The position numbers and the translations under genes were made by a program. The notes below the pieces were generated by a model. It did no database searches. It had not been told where the DNA came from and saw only the letters and a program-made list of their open reading frames with translations. Below are positions 16,589-24,829 of a stretch of 64,000 bases of DNA, piece after piece. Each line of letters starts with the position of its first letter. Position 1 is the stretch's first letter. This DNA comes from Nocardia flavorosea NBRC 108225 (GTDB taxonomy: Bacteria > Actinomycetota > Actinomycetes > Mycobacteriales > Mycobacteriaceae), in contig NZ_BDCG01000016.1 of NCBI RefSeq assembly GCF_001613385.1, positions 310,001 through 374,000 on the forward strand, in the 5' to 3' direction.

Positions 16589-17503
16589 ATGGAACGCAGC
16601 GAACTCGCCGACTTCCTTCGCCGGCGCCGCGAACAGCTGACGCCCGCAGAGGTCGGGCTACCGCCCGGTTCGCGCCGGCGGACGCCGGGGTTGCGGCGCG
16701 ACGAGGTGGCGTTGCTCGCCGGAATCTCCACCGACTATTACACCCGGCTGGAGCAGGCACGCGGTCCGCGGCCGTCCACGCAGGTCCTGGCCGCGCTCAC
16801 CCGGGCCCTGCGCTACACCAGCGACGAACGCGACCACGTCTACTTCCTGTGCGATCACTCCCCGCCGGGCGGCAGCGGCCCGGACAAACACGTGGGACCG
16901 GGCATGATGCACGTCCTGGCGAAACTGGACGATACACCGGCAGCCGTGATCACCGATCTCGGCGAAACCCTGGTGCAGAACCGGATGCACACCCTGCTGA
17001 TCGGTGACCAGACCACCTTGCCCGGCCGGCACCGTTTCTTCGCCTGGCGGTGGTTCACCGATCCGGCGGCCCGCGAATTCTGCCCGCCTGACGACGTGGA
17101 CCGGATATCCCGCCGGCAGGTGGCCGATCTGCGCGCCACCGCGGCGCGCCGCGCGAAAGACCCCGATGTGCTGGATTACGTGGGCGCGCTGCGTGCGGCC
17201 AGCGCCGAATTCGAAGAGCTCTGGAACGAGCATCTGGTGAGCGTGCGGCTTTCCGATGTGAAAAGCATCGTGCACCCGGAACTCGGGGAAATCGCCTTCG
17301 ACTGTGAAACCCTGCTCACCACCAGCGCCACCCAGCGACTGCTGATCTACCGGCCGCGGCCGGGTACCGACGCCGCGGAGAAGCTGGAACTCCTGCGCGT
17401 TATCGGTACCCAGCGCCTGGATGGCTCGGAGACGGTATCTCCTGAACGTCCCGCGACAGTGCCCTACTCGCGGCCCGCCGAGGTGAAGGACATATCCGCA
17501 TAG
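16589..17503 (+). CDS. MmyB-type helix-turn-helix regulator
   Basis: Transcriptional regulator of 304 residues. The N-terminal XRE domain (about 1-70) contains RRDEVALLAGISTDYYTRLEQ. The rest (about 100-275) is the MmyB-like ligand domain seen in many actinobacterial regulators, with ILTDLGETLVQN-like (here VITDLGETLVQN), FFAWRWFTDPAAR and SVRLSDVKSIVHPELG motifs. The ATG follows GTGGAGGT. It is divergent from one aldo/keto reductase and its last 40 bases overlap the end of another on the opposite strand. It probably regulates one of them. Confidence 0.88.
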   Translation: MERSELADFLRRRREQLTPAEVGLPPGSRRRTPGLRRDEVALLAGISTDYYTRLEQARGPRPSTQVLAALTRALRYTSDERDHVYFLCDHSPPGGSGPDKHVGPGMMHVLAKLDDTPAAVITDLGETLVQNRMHTLLIGDQTTLPGRHRFFAWRWFTDPAAREFCPPDDVDRISRRQVADLRATAARRAKDPDVLDYVGALRAASAEFEELWNEHLVSVRLSDVKSIVHPELGEIAFDCETLLTTSATQRLLIYRPRPGTDAAEKLELLRVIGTQRLDGSETVSPERPATVPYSRPAEVKDISA

Positions 17504-18480
17504 CGCGGTCCGGCGACCTGTTCGGCGATCGGTTCCAGCCGGGCCAGTTCGGCGGCCGTCAGCGCGACCGTGGCCGCCGCGGCGTTCTCTGCCAGCCGGG
17601 TGCGGCGGCGGGTGCCCGGAATCGGCACGATCGGTAGCCCGTGCTCTTGGGCCCGAGAATGCACCCAGGCCAGGGCGACCTGTGCGGGTGTGAGTTCCCG
17701 TTCTTCGGCGATCTCGTATACGGGTGCCAGCAGGCCCGCGTTGTGCGTCGCGTTGGTACCGGTGAAACGCGGCATATGCCGCCGGAAGTCGGTGTCGTTC
17801 AGTTCGCCGGCCTGTGCGAAGGATCCGGTGAGGAAACCCCGGCCGAGCGGCGAGTAGGGAACGAAGGTGACGCCGAGCTCGGCTGCCGCGGGTACCGCGG
17901 TGCGTTCGACATCCCGGGAGAACAGCGACCATTCCGATTGCACCGCGGTGATCGGGTGGACCGCGTGACCGGCGCGTAGTTCTTCCCCGGTGACTTCGGA
18001 AAGCCCGAGCGCGCGTACTTTGCCCTGCCGGACGAGTTCGGCCATCACGCCGACGGTCTCCTCGATGGGTACTTCGGGATCGCGCCGGTGCATGTAGTAC
18101 AGGTCGATGGTGTCGATCCCCAGCCGGCGCAGGCTGGCGTCCACGGCGGCGCGGATGTATTCCGGTGAGTTGTCGATGCCGCGGTAGTGCGGGTCGTCCG
18201 GTTTACGGGTGATGGCGAACTTGGTGGCCAGGACGACCTGTTCCCGATTGGCGCGGACGAAATCGCCGATGAACTCTTCGTTGTCGCCGGAACCGTAGAT
18301 ATCGGCGGTATCGAACAGGGTGATGCCGAGTTCGAGCGCCCGGTCCAGGGTCGCGCGGGCTTCGGCGCGGTCGGTGGGGCCGTAGAACTCGCTCATACCC
18401 ATACAGCCCAGGCCCTGGATACCGACCCGGATCCCTTCTGGGCCCATGGGGGTGCTCGGCAGTGTTGCGGGGGTGGTCAT
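17464..18480 (-). CDS. Aldo/keto reductase, partner of the MerR gene
   Basis: AKR-superfamily oxidoreductase, 338 residues, with the full tetrad: Asp and Tyr in LFDTADIYGSGDNEEF, Lys in VVLATKFA and His in LYYMHRRDP. The C-terminal cofactor-binding region includes PIVPIPGTRRRTRLAENAAA. The ATG is at 18480. The IS605-type element starts about 20 bases upstream, separating this gene from a merR gene in the same direction. MerR regulators next to such reductases are common, so the element seems to have split an operon. Confidence 0.9.
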   Translation of the reverse strand: MTTPATLPSTPMGPEGIRVGIQGLGCMGMSEFYGPTDRAEARATLDRALELGITLFDTADIYGSGDNEEFIGDFVRANREQVVLATKFAITRKPDDPHYRGIDNSPEYIRAAVDASLRRLGIDTIDLYYMHRRDPEVPIEETVGVMAELVRQGKVRALGLSEVTGEELRAGHAVHPITAVQSEWSLFSRDVERTAVPAAAELGVTFVPYSPLGRGFLTGSFAQAGELNDTDFRRHMPRFTGTNATHNAGLLAPVYEIAEERELTPAQVALAWVHSRAQEHGLPIVPIPGTRRRTRLAENAAAATVALTAAELARLEPIAEQVAGPRYADMSFTSAGRE

Positions 18481-18499
18481 CGAAGGGGCTCCGAGGAAA

Positions 18500-18521
18500 C
18501 CCCCGGCTTCAGCCGTGGGGG
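18500..18521 (+). repeat. Left-end hairpin of the IS element
   Basis: GGCT-TC-AGCC inner stem flanked by C5/G5 with a GT bulge. Identical over 21 bases to the right-end copy and in the same orientation. Confidence 0.75.
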
Positions 18522-18532
18522 AGGAGTCGGGG

Positions 18533-18928
18533 CTAAGCGTTCTTCTGGTTCTCGACATAGTGTTTCACTGCCTCCTGGGTTGCGCCGCCGAGGGTGGCGA
18601 CGAAGTACGAGTTGGTCCACAGGGTGGGTAAGCGGGACTTGAGAGCGGGGAACTCGGCTCGCAGGACGCGGGAAGAGCGGCCCTTGATCTGTTTGACCAG
18701 GCGGTGGATCCCGAACTGCGGGTCGCATGAGACGAGCACGTGTACCTGGTCGGGCATGGTTTCCAGCTCGGCGATGTGCGCGTCTCGCTCTGCGCAGACT
18801 TCTCGAATGAGTTGTTGGAGGCGTTCTTCGATGCGTCCGTCGATGACGCTCCGCCGGTATTTCGGACACCAGACGACGTGGTAGGTGCAGCGGTAGACGA
18901 CGTTGTTGTTCGATCGGATCGCGTCCAT
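18533..18928 (-). CDS. tnpA: IS200/IS605 TnpA with an altered HUH motif
   Basis: Single-strand DNA transposase of the HUH Y1 class, 131 residues from the ATG at 18928. Family features: VVYRCTYHVVWCPKYRR near the start, DPQFGIHRLVKQIKGRSSR, LPTLWTNSYFVATLGG, and the nucleophile Tyr124 in VKHYVENQK. The metal-binding HUH motif, normally HVH in PDHVHLLV, reads Gln61-Val-His63 (MPDQVHVLV). One metal ligand is therefore missing, and the enzyme may be inactive. A -10 box TATACT lies 7 bases before the start, so the mRNA is probably leaderless. Confidence 0.88.
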   Translation of the reverse strand: MDAIRSNNNVVYRCTYHVVWCPKYRRSVIDGRIEERLQQLIREVCAERDAHIAELETMPDQVHVLVSCDPQFGIHRLVKQIKGRSSRVLRAEFPALKSRLPTLWTNSYFVATLGGATQEAVKHYVENQKNA

Positions 18929-18935
18929 GCCAAAA

Positions 18936-18960
18936 GTATATGGCGCGGTGCTATATAATC
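18936..18960. promoter_or_regulatory. Overlapping divergent promoters of tnpA and tnpB
   Basis: TATAAT at 18955-18960 points to tnpB (GTG at 18967); TATACT on the minus strand at 18941-18936 points to tnpA (ATG at 18928). Each -10 box lies 6-7 bases from its start codon. The -35 region of one falls on the -10 region of the other, so the two promoters probably compete. Confidence 0.5.
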
Positions 18961-18966
18961 TTCGGT

Positions 18967-20160
18967 GTGGAAGAGGTCGTGCGCTACACCTACCGCTTGC
19001 GCCCCGGCGCACAAGCGGTGCGCGCGCTCGAAACCGAATGGCACCGCTGCCGATTCCTGTGGAACGAAGCTGTCCACCAGCAGCGAACGGGGCAAGCGTC
19101 CACCTTCTCGCATCTGTCGAAGATGCTCACCGAGGCGCGCGCCCGCACTCCGTGGTTGCGTGATGGTTCGCAGGTTGCCCAGCAGCAAACACTGTGGACC
19201 TACGCCCAGGCGCTCGACCACTCGTTCAAGGTGAAAGGGCGAGGCCGGCCGACCGTTAAGCGGCGCAGGACTTGCCTGCCGTCGCTGGAGTACACGACGC
19301 GCGGGTTCGGTATCGCTCACGGCAAGCTGACCTTGCCGAAAGGTGTCAGCATCCCGGTCGTGTGGTCGCGCGTGCTGCCGTCTCCGCCGTCGTCGGTTCG
19401 CGTCTACCGGGATTCGCTCGGTCACTGGTACGCCTCGTTTGTCGTGCGTCGCGAGGTCAAGCCGGCGCCCGCAGCGTTTGGGGCTATCGGTATCGACTGG
19501 GGTGTCTGCGCTACGGCGACCACCACCAGCCCCGCTCATGACCTGCCCTACGCCGGGCATCGCCGTCGATGCGCCGCTGAACTTGCGCGAGCGCAGCGGA
19601 AGATGTCTCGCCGTCGTCGCCCCAAGGGGCAGGTGCAGAGCAACGGCTACCAGCAGGCTCGGCGTGAAGCGGCCCGCCTCCACAAGAAAGCAGCGCGGCA
19701 GAACACCCACGCCGCTCGGGTGTGGGCTCGCCGCGTCGTCGCTGATCATCAGGTGATCGCGGTTGAGGACTTCAAGCCGAAGTTCCTCGCCCGGTCCACG
19801 ATGGCACGCAAAGCAGCCGATGCTGCGATCGGTGCCGCGAAACGAGAGCTGATCGAACGTGCCACGCGGGCGGGGCGGAAGGTGGTGAAGGTTGCGCCCG
19901 CGTACACGACCATGACCTGTGCAAGCTGTGGAGCGAGAGCCAAGCAGCGGCTTGCATTGCAGGTAAGGATCTTCAGTTGCGAAGACTGTGGGCACACCGC
20001 AGACCGCGACCGGAACGCTGCCGCTGTCATTCTGGCGGCCACGGTAGAACTCGACCGTGCCGGTGCTGACGACGTAAGACATTGCGGGCCTCCCTCCGGG
20101 GCGGTCAGTGGTGCGGTCCGAGCTGGAAATCCCCCGGCTTCAGCCGTGGGGAAGGGTTAA
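18967..20160 (+). CDS. tnpB: TnpB, RNA-guided RuvC-like nuclease of the IS element
   Basis: IS605-type TnpB, 397 residues from the GTG at 18967 (an ATG at 18940 lies upstream of the promoter). N-terminal RNA-binding part begins YTYRLRPGAQAVRALETEWH. RuvC-like residues are present: Asp177 in GIDWG, Glu267 in VEDFKPKF and the DRDRNAA motif near 346. The zinc finger C318-C321-C338-C341 is intact. The gene ends inside the right-end hairpin, where the guide (omega) RNA of this family is normally encoded, so the downstream flank would act as the guide. All catalytic positions look intact. Confidence 0.9.
   Translation: MEEVVRYTYRLRPGAQAVRALETEWHRCRFLWNEAVHQQRTGQASTFSHLSKMLTEARARTPWLRDGSQVAQQQTLWTYAQALDHSFKVKGRGRPTVKRRRTCLPSLEYTTRGFGIAHGKLTLPKGVSIPVVWSRVLPSPPSSVRVYRDSLGHWYASFVVRREVKPAPAAFGAIGIDWGVCATATTTSPAHDLPYAGHRRRCAAELARAQRKMSRRRRPKGQVQSNGYQQARREAARLHKKAARQNTHAARVWARRVVADHQVIAVEDFKPKFLARSTMARKAADAAIGAAKRELIERATRAGRKVVKVAPAYTTMTCASCGARAKQRLALQVRIFSCEDCGHTADRDRNAAAVILAATVELDRAGADDVRHCGPPSGAVSGAVRAGNPPASAVGKG
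20131..20151 (+). repeat. Right-end hairpin of the IS element
   Basis: Second copy of the 21-base hairpin; it also encodes the last residues of TnpB. In TnpB systems the guide RNA scaffold covers this end, and the sequence after about 20155 would be the guide. Confidence 0.75.
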
Positions 20161-20174
20161 TCGCGGAAATCCCT

Positions 20175-20612
20175 TCACGATGCGGCGTTGTCGGGAGACC
20201 GGGCGGCGGATGCGGTGTGTTCCTCGTAGAGCGCGATCTTGTAATCCAGGGTCGCCACGGTCTGCTGGAGTTCGGCGATACGGTCGAGGGCCTCGGCGCG
20301 GGTGGCACGGAACATGGCGAGTCGTTCCGGGACGGTGCTCTCCCCGGCCCGGACGAGCTGCGCGTAGCGGATCATGTCCGCGACCGACATCCCGGTGGTA
20401 CGCAGCCGCGTGATCAGCGTGAGCCATTCCAGATCACGGTCGCTGAACCGGCGTCTACCGGTGTGATCGCGGCCGATATGGGAGAGCAGGCCGATGCGCT
20501 CGTACCAGCGCAGGGTGTCCTGGCTCAGCCCGCAGTGCCGGGCGGCGGCGCCGATCGTATGCCGGGGGATATCCCGGCCGGGCTCGTCGCCGGTCGGTGC
20601 GGAAAGACTCAC
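20175..20612 (-). CDS. MerR-family transcriptional regulator
   Basis: DNA-binding regulator of 145 residues. The N-terminal MerR domain has IGAAARHCGLSQDTLRWYER, then IGLLSHIGRDHTGRRRFS and DLEWLTLITRLRTTGMSV; the C-terminal dimerisation helix includes RIAELQQTVATLDYKIALYE. The GTG at 20612 follows GAGGGG. The promoter upstream has the 19-base spacer and central palindrome typical of MerR targets. The next gene in the same direction, after the IS element, is an aldo/keto reductase that is probably its original operon partner. No inducer-binding Cys pattern for metals is seen. Confidence 0.88.
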   Translation of the reverse strand: MSLSAPTGDEPGRDIPRHTIGAAARHCGLSQDTLRWYERIGLLSHIGRDHTGRRRFSDRDLEWLTLITRLRTTGMSVADMIRYAQLVRAGESTVPERLAMFRATRAEALDRIAELQQTVATLDYKIALYEEHTASAARSPDNAAS

Positions 20613-20694
20613 TGAAATCCCCTCTGTCCGGAAAAATAATGCGCCAGAGCCCTTTCTGTGGGGCCGAGCCGCGTCCTCTCGTCGAACGACGCCA

Positions 20695-20725
20695 ACGCTA
20701 GCCACCTGGAGTGGGCTCCAGGCAA
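20695..20725 (-). promoter_or_regulatory. MerR-type promoter-operator
   Basis: On the minus strand, TTGCCT (20725-20720) and TAGCGT (20700-20695) are separated by exactly 19 bases, with the palindrome CCTGGAG-CCCA-CTCCAGG overlapping the -35 end of the spacer. The over-long spacer with a palindrome is the hallmark of MerR-activated promoters. It faces the merR gene. Confidence 0.75.
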
Positions 20726-20742
20726 GCGGCGTGAAGAGTTTT

Positions 20743-21720
20743 TCAGCCGCGCGGCCGGCGGCGGGGTTTCAACTGCCCGCCGGGTAGCGGCGGTGCGGGG
20801 ATTCGCTGGTCGGGCGGATGACCGGCGATAGCACCGAAACGGGCGGTATTGCGCTGTTCCCAGTCGGTGCGGGCCGCGGCGATCTCCGCATGTTCGCGGG
20901 CGACGAAATTCCACCACATCACCAGTTCCTCGGCCAGCGGTTCGCCGCCGACCAATGCGAACCGGCCGCCGCCGGCGCTGGACAACTCCAAGTCGGCGCG
21001 CCCGGTGCCCAGGTACAGCAGCGGGCCGGCGGTCATCTCGACACCGGCCACCGTCGCTTCGCCCGCGACCACCAGGACCGCGTATTCGTAGGCCGGATTC
21101 GTCCGCAGCGTGGTCGTGGTGGCGGGATCGATCTCGATATCCGCGCCGACCAGCGGCGTGTAGATCATCGCCGGGGAGGTGACCCCGGCCAGTGTCCCCA
21201 GCAGGACGGTCGCGCGTAGGCCCGGAATGTGGTGCACGGGCAGATCGCGGTGCTGTTCGAAATGCGGTGCGATATCGCGTTGTGCATCGGGCAGTGCGAT
21301 CCACAGTTGTAGTCCGCGTCCGGCCGGGGCATCCGGCACGGTGTACTCCGAATGGGCTATTCCGCGGCCGGAGGTCATCAGGTTCAGCTGGCCCGGTTCG
21401 ATCAGCACATCCGAATGCACCGAATCGCGATGCCGGATCCTGCCCTCCAGCGGCCAGGTGACCGTCTGCAGGCCGATATGCGGATGCGGGTCGATATCGG
21501 GCGGCAGATCCGTGGTGGTCACCGTCGGCGCGCCGAAGTAGTCGAGAAAACACCACGCCCCGACGGTCGGCAGATCCCGCTGCGGGAGAGTACGCTCGAC
21601 ATACGTGCCGCGCACCCCGCCCAGTGGCACTTCCCGGGCCGGATAGAGTTCGGTCACCGGCCCCGGCCCGGCCACCGGTACGCACAGCGTTTCGGTGGGA
21701 TGCGGGTCGAGATCACTCAC
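20743..21720 (-). CDS. Pirin family protein
   Basis: Bicupin protein of 325 residues. The N-terminal cupin carries the pirin metal-site motif DPHPHIGLQTVTWPLEGRI with H and E ligands, followed by LNLMTSGRGIAHSE and RGLQLWIALP. Pirins bind iron; some are quercetin dioxygenases and the role of most is unknown. The GTG at 21720 overlaps the end of the upstream GNAT gene, so the two are translationally coupled. The catalytic function here cannot be told. Confidence 0.9.
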   Translation of the reverse strand: MSDLDPHPTETLCVPVAGPGPVTELYPAREVPLGGVRGTYVERTLPQRDLPTVGAWCFLDYFGAPTVTTTDLPPDIDPHPHIGLQTVTWPLEGRIRHRDSVHSDVLIEPGQLNLMTSGRGIAHSEYTVPDAPAGRGLQLWIALPDAQRDIAPHFEQHRDLPVHHIPGLRATVLLGTLAGVTSPAMIYTPLVGADIEIDPATTTTLRTNPAYEYAVLVVAGEATVAGVEMTAGPLLYLGTGRADLELSSAGGGRFALVGGEPLAEELVMWWNFVAREHAEIAAARTDWEQRNTARFGAIAGHPPDQRIPAPPLPGGQLKPRRRPRG

Positions 21721-22021
21721 CGTCGACGCCGACCACATGCGCGGCGTATTCGGGATGGCGCTCCAGATAGCTTCGGATGAACGGACATTCGGGACGGATC
21801 CGGTGCCCGCGGTCGACGGTGTCGCGGATCGCGAACGCGGCGAGCTTGCTGCCGAGCCCCTTGCCCTCGTATGCCGAATCGACCTCGGTGTGGGTGAAAA
21901 CGGTTTCCGTGCCGCGTTCGGTGTACTCGGCGAAACCGGCGAGATCAGCGCCGTAGAACACCTCGTAGCGGTCTTTGTCCGCGTTCCGGACGACAGTGCT
22001 CTCCTCGGTTGTTCCGGTCAT
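21713..22021 (-). CDS. GNAT-like N-acetyltransferase (YidJ/NATD1 type)
   Basis: Small GNAT-fold protein of 102 residues. It contains DRYEVFYGADLAGFAEY, the acetyl-CoA loop region SAYEGKGLGSKLAAFAI and the end RPECPFIRSYLERHPEY, which is characteristic of the short N-acetyltransferase-domain family. The Cys in the CPF motif is conserved in that family. Substrate unknown. It is the first gene of a two-gene unit with pirin. Confidence 0.85.
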   Translation of the reverse strand: MTGTTEESTVVRNADKDRYEVFYGADLAGFAEYTERGTETVFTHTEVDSAYEGKGLGSKLAAFAIRDTVDRGHRIRPECPFIRSYLERHPEYAAHVVGVDGE

Positions 22022-22184
22022 CTCCGCACTTCCTCTCGGTTGCGACTACCGCCTCCCGGCGGCGTGGCCGGCCACCGGACCCCGAGGGCCAGCGTACCCA
22101 GCCTGCGGGGCCGTGGCACGAGCCGGACGGAACCGGATTCCGCGCTCGCCAGCGCGTCCGGTTCCGGGCACGTAACCTGGGCTT

Positions 22185-22385
22185 ATGGCTAAGGAAATCG
22201 ACCGGATCCGGGCGCGTTCGGCCTGGGCCACGGTCAAGGAGAGTCCGGTGATCACCGCCATCGCGGTGGCACCGGTCGTGGTGGTGTTCGGGCTGGTCTG
22301 GTGGCTGCTCGGCGGGTGGGCTGCGTTCCTGCTGCTGGTGCTGCTGGGCGTCGGCGCGGTCTTCGGCGGCAAACTCCTGCGCTGA
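22185..22385 (+). CDS. Small two-helix membrane protein
   Basis: A 66-residue protein with a charged N-terminus (MAKEIDRIRARSAW) and two hydrophobic segments (about 23-42 and 46-60) that should span the membrane. No family recognised with certainty. TAACCT ends 6 bases before the ATG and no ribosome-binding site is present, suggesting a leaderless transcript. It is divergent from the GNAT gene and ends 14 bases before the convergent sixA-type gene. Confidence 0.7.
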   Translation: MAKEIDRIRARSAWATVKESPVITAIAVAPVVVVFGLVWWLLGGWAAFLLLVLLGVGAVFGGKLLR

Positions 22386-22399
22386 TCGGCCGCGTTCGC

Positions 22400-22891
22400 T
22401 CAGCGAGGGATGTGGAAGGTGGCCAGATCGCCCGTGCCGGGGCCGATCCGATCCCACGGGAGATCGAAATGCAGTACCGCCATGGCCGAGGTGGGAAACT
22501 TGCGGCCGATGCTCACGGCGTCGTCGGTATCGTGATCGGCCGCCAGGTCCCATGCGGTCCACGGCATACCCGGTGAGTGCCCGATCAGCAGCAAGGTCGA
22601 CACGGCCGGATCGGTCAGCTGGACGATCTCGATCAGCCGATCGGCCGCTGCCTCGTAGATTCCGGCATCGAATTCCACCGGTGCGGTGACCGCGGTCGCG
22701 GCGAGGGTCTCCCGGGTGCGCGTCGCGGTGGAGCAGCGGACCGCCGAAATGGGAGGCTGGGTGGCGCGCAGCCAGTCGCCGGCCAGCGCGGCTTCGCGCC
22801 GGCCACGCGGCGCCAGTGGGCGTTCGTGGTCGTCGATTCCGGGCGGGTAGGCCGACTTCCCGTGCCGCATCAAGATCAGAGTCCGGGTCAT
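22400..22891 (-). CDS. sixA: SixA-like phosphohistidine phosphatase
   Basis: Histidine phosphatase superfamily member of 163 residues. The catalytic start MTRTLILMRHGKSAYPPG carries the RHG motif, followed by ERPLAPRGRREAALAGDWL and the second catalytic His in LLLIGHSPGM. The length and the missing acid loop fit SixA-type enzymes, which remove phosphate from protein histidines; other small-molecule substrates are possible. The start is the ATG at 22891. Confidence 0.85.
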   Translation of the reverse strand: MTRTLILMRHGKSAYPPGIDDHERPLAPRGRREAALAGDWLRATQPPISAVRCSTATRTRETLAATAVTAPVEFDAGIYEAAADRLIEIVQLTDPAVSTLLLIGHSPGMPWTAWDLAADHDTDDAVSIGRKFPTSAMAVLHFDLPWDRIGPGTGDLATFHIPR

Positions 22892-23065
22892 GTGATCACC
22901 GTAAGCACCCTCCGTGCGGAGATGGACAACACACTCGAGGCAAACTGAAAGCGGCGTCACAATGGAGGTGGGCCGGTGACCCCGGTCCACACCGATTGTC
23001 TCGCCCTGCCCACCGTGACCCGGAAGGCACCAGCCCGCACATAAGTCTCGAGGATCTGCACAAAT

Positions 23066-24742
23066 ATGGCCTACGTAATCACGCAGCGTTGTTGTAACGA
23101 TGCCAGCTGCGTTTCCGAGTGCCCGGTCGACTGCATCCGCCCGACTCCGGACCAGCCGGAATTCGCCACGACCGAAATGCTCTACATCGACCCCGACACC
23201 TGCATCGACTGCGGCGCCTGTGTCGACGCGTGCCCGGTGGAGGCCATCTTCTCCGAAGACGATCTCACCGCGTCGCTGGCCCGCTACCGGGATATCAATG
23301 CCGCCTGGTTCGAGCGGCACCCCCTGGAATCCAATCTGGATCCGATCGCCACGCCCGTGCGTCCGCCCAAAGAACTCGGGACGCTGCGGGTCGCGATCGT
23401 CGGTGCCGGGCCTGCGGCCGCCTATGCCGCCGACGAACTGCTCCGCCGCTGCGATGTCCAGGTGGAGATGTTCGACCGTTTGCCCACGCCGTGGGGCCTG
23501 GTCCGCGCCGGAGTGGCTCCGGATCATCCCGGTACCAAAACGGTGGCCGGCATGTTCGAATCGGCGTTCCGCCGCGACACCCTGCAGTACTACCTGAACG
23601 TCGAGGTCGGCGAGCACATCAGTCACGAGGAATTGCTGGCGCACCATCACGCGGTTCTCTACGCGGTCGGTGCCTCGTCCGATCGGCGGATGGGCGTCCC
23701 GGGCGAGGAGCTGCCCGGCAGCCATTCGGCCACCGAATTCGTGGCCTGGTACAACGGCCACCCCGACTATGCCGACCGCACCTTCGACCTGTCCGGGGAG
23801 CGGGCGATCATCGTCGGAAACGGCAATGTCGCGCTCGATGTGGCGCGCGTGCTCACCGTGCACCCGGACGAGCTCGCCAAGACCGATATCGCCGACCACG
23901 CCCTCGCCGCGCTGCGCAACAGCAATATCCGCGAAGTGGTCGTGCTGGGCCGGCGCGGACCGTTGCAGGCCGCCTACACCTCACCGGAGTTCCTGGCGCT
24001 CACGCATCTGTCCGGCGTCGACGTGGTCATCGATCCGGCCGATCTGAAACTCGACCCGGCCTCGCAGGCGGTGCTCGACGATCCCGAGGTCGAGCCGTCG
24101 CTGCGGCTGAAGTACACGCTGGCCGAGGAATACGCCGCGAAACAGCCCACCGAGGGTAACAAGCGGATCGTGTTCAAATACCTGGCCTCGCCCACCGAGG
24201 TGCGCGGAAGCGGCAAGGTGGAAGGGCTCGAGTACGCGCACAACGAGCTGGTCGACGTGGACGGTGTGCTCAATGCCCGCGCCACCGACCGCACCGGCAG
24301 CTATGACGCCTCCCTGGTGCTGCGCTCGATCGGCTACCGCGGTGAACCGGTACCGGATCTGCCGTTCGACGAAAAGCGTGCCGTGGTGCCCAACGAGCAC
24401 GGCCGGGTGACCGGTCCCGACGGCACCCCGCTCACCGGCGTGTACGTCAGCGGCTGGATCAAGCGCGGTCCCCGCGGTGTCATCGGCTCGAACCGCATCG
24501 ACTCCGAGGAAACCGTCGAAGCGCTCATCGCGGACTTCATGTCCGGCAAACTGGCCGCGCCCACCGGCGACCGGGACGCTCTGCGTGCCCTGGTACAGCA
24601 ACGTCAGCCGGATCTGGTGGACCGTGCCGGTTGGAAGGCCATCGATCAGGCCGAACGCGGCGCCGGGAAGGAAGCGGGCCGCCCGCGGGTCAAGTTCACC
24701 ACTCACACCGACCTGCTCCAGGCCGCCAAAGGTGGCGAGTGA
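23066..24742 (+). CDS. fprB: Ferredoxin-ferredoxin:NADP reductase fusion (FprB type)
   Basis: Electron-transfer flavoprotein of 558 residues. The N-terminal ferredoxin domain (about 1-75) has two Cys clusters, CCNDASCVSECPVDC and CIDCGACVDACPVEA, for a 7Fe or two 4Fe-4S centres. The rest is an adrenodoxin reductase-type FAD/NADP enzyme with VAIVGAGPAAAYAADEL, PTPWGLVRAGVAPDHP, the NADP site VGNGNVALDVARVL and the C-terminal GWIKRGPRGVIGSN. The layout matches mycobacterial FprB. Such enzymes feed electrons to P450s or other iron-sulfur proteins. Confidence 0.95.
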   Translation: MAYVITQRCCNDASCVSECPVDCIRPTPDQPEFATTEMLYIDPDTCIDCGACVDACPVEAIFSEDDLTASLARYRDINAAWFERHPLESNLDPIATPVRPPKELGTLRVAIVGAGPAAAYAADELLRRCDVQVEMFDRLPTPWGLVRAGVAPDHPGTKTVAGMFESAFRRDTLQYYLNVEVGEHISHEELLAHHHAVLYAVGASSDRRMGVPGEELPGSHSATEFVAWYNGHPDYADRTFDLSGERAIIVGNGNVALDVARVLTVHPDELAKTDIADHALAALRNSNIREVVVLGRRGPLQAAYTSPEFLALTHLSGVDVVIDPADLKLDPASQAVLDDPEVEPSLRLKYTLAEEYAAKQPTEGNKRIVFKYLASPTEVRGSGKVEGLEYAHNELVDVDGVLNARATDRTGSYDASLVLRSIGYRGEPVPDLPFDEKRAVVPNEHGRVTGPDGTPLTGVYVSGWIKRGPRGVIGSNRIDSEETVEALIADFMSGKLAAPTGDRDALRALVQQRQPDLVDRAGWKAIDQAERGAGKEAGRPRVKFTTHTDLLQAAKGGE

Positions 24743-24786
24743 CCCGGTCTGCCCGGCGCCGGCGGATCGAGTGAATCCCGAATGCC

Positions 24787-24829
24787 GTGCCGCGGATTCC
24801 GGTACTCGCCGTACCGGGGTTCGCGGCAC
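24787..24829. terminator. Terminator-like hairpin after fprB
   Basis: A 19-bp stem with one mismatch and two wobbles (arms 24787-24805 and 24811-24829) and a 5-base loop. Confidence 0.65.

Larger units (their letters stand above)
18500..20160. mobile_element. IS605-type insertion sequence (divergent tnpA/tnpB)
   Basis: About 1.66 kb bounded by two direct copies of a 21-base imperfect hairpin, CCCCCGGCTTCAGCCGTGGG plus G (18500-18520 and 20131-20151), the subterminal structure used by this family. Inside are a Y1 HUH transposase (tnpA, minus) and a TnpB (plus), divergent as in IS605. There are no terminal inverted repeats or target duplication, as expected for this family. The precise ends are uncertain by about 15 bases. 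It sits between a merR gene and an aldo/keto reductase gene. Confidence 0.85.

Noticed and set aside
18565..20082. 505-codon minus-strand frame across the IS element
   Set aside because: Overlaps tnpA and tnpB in the wrong frame; shows no similarity except as their shadow.
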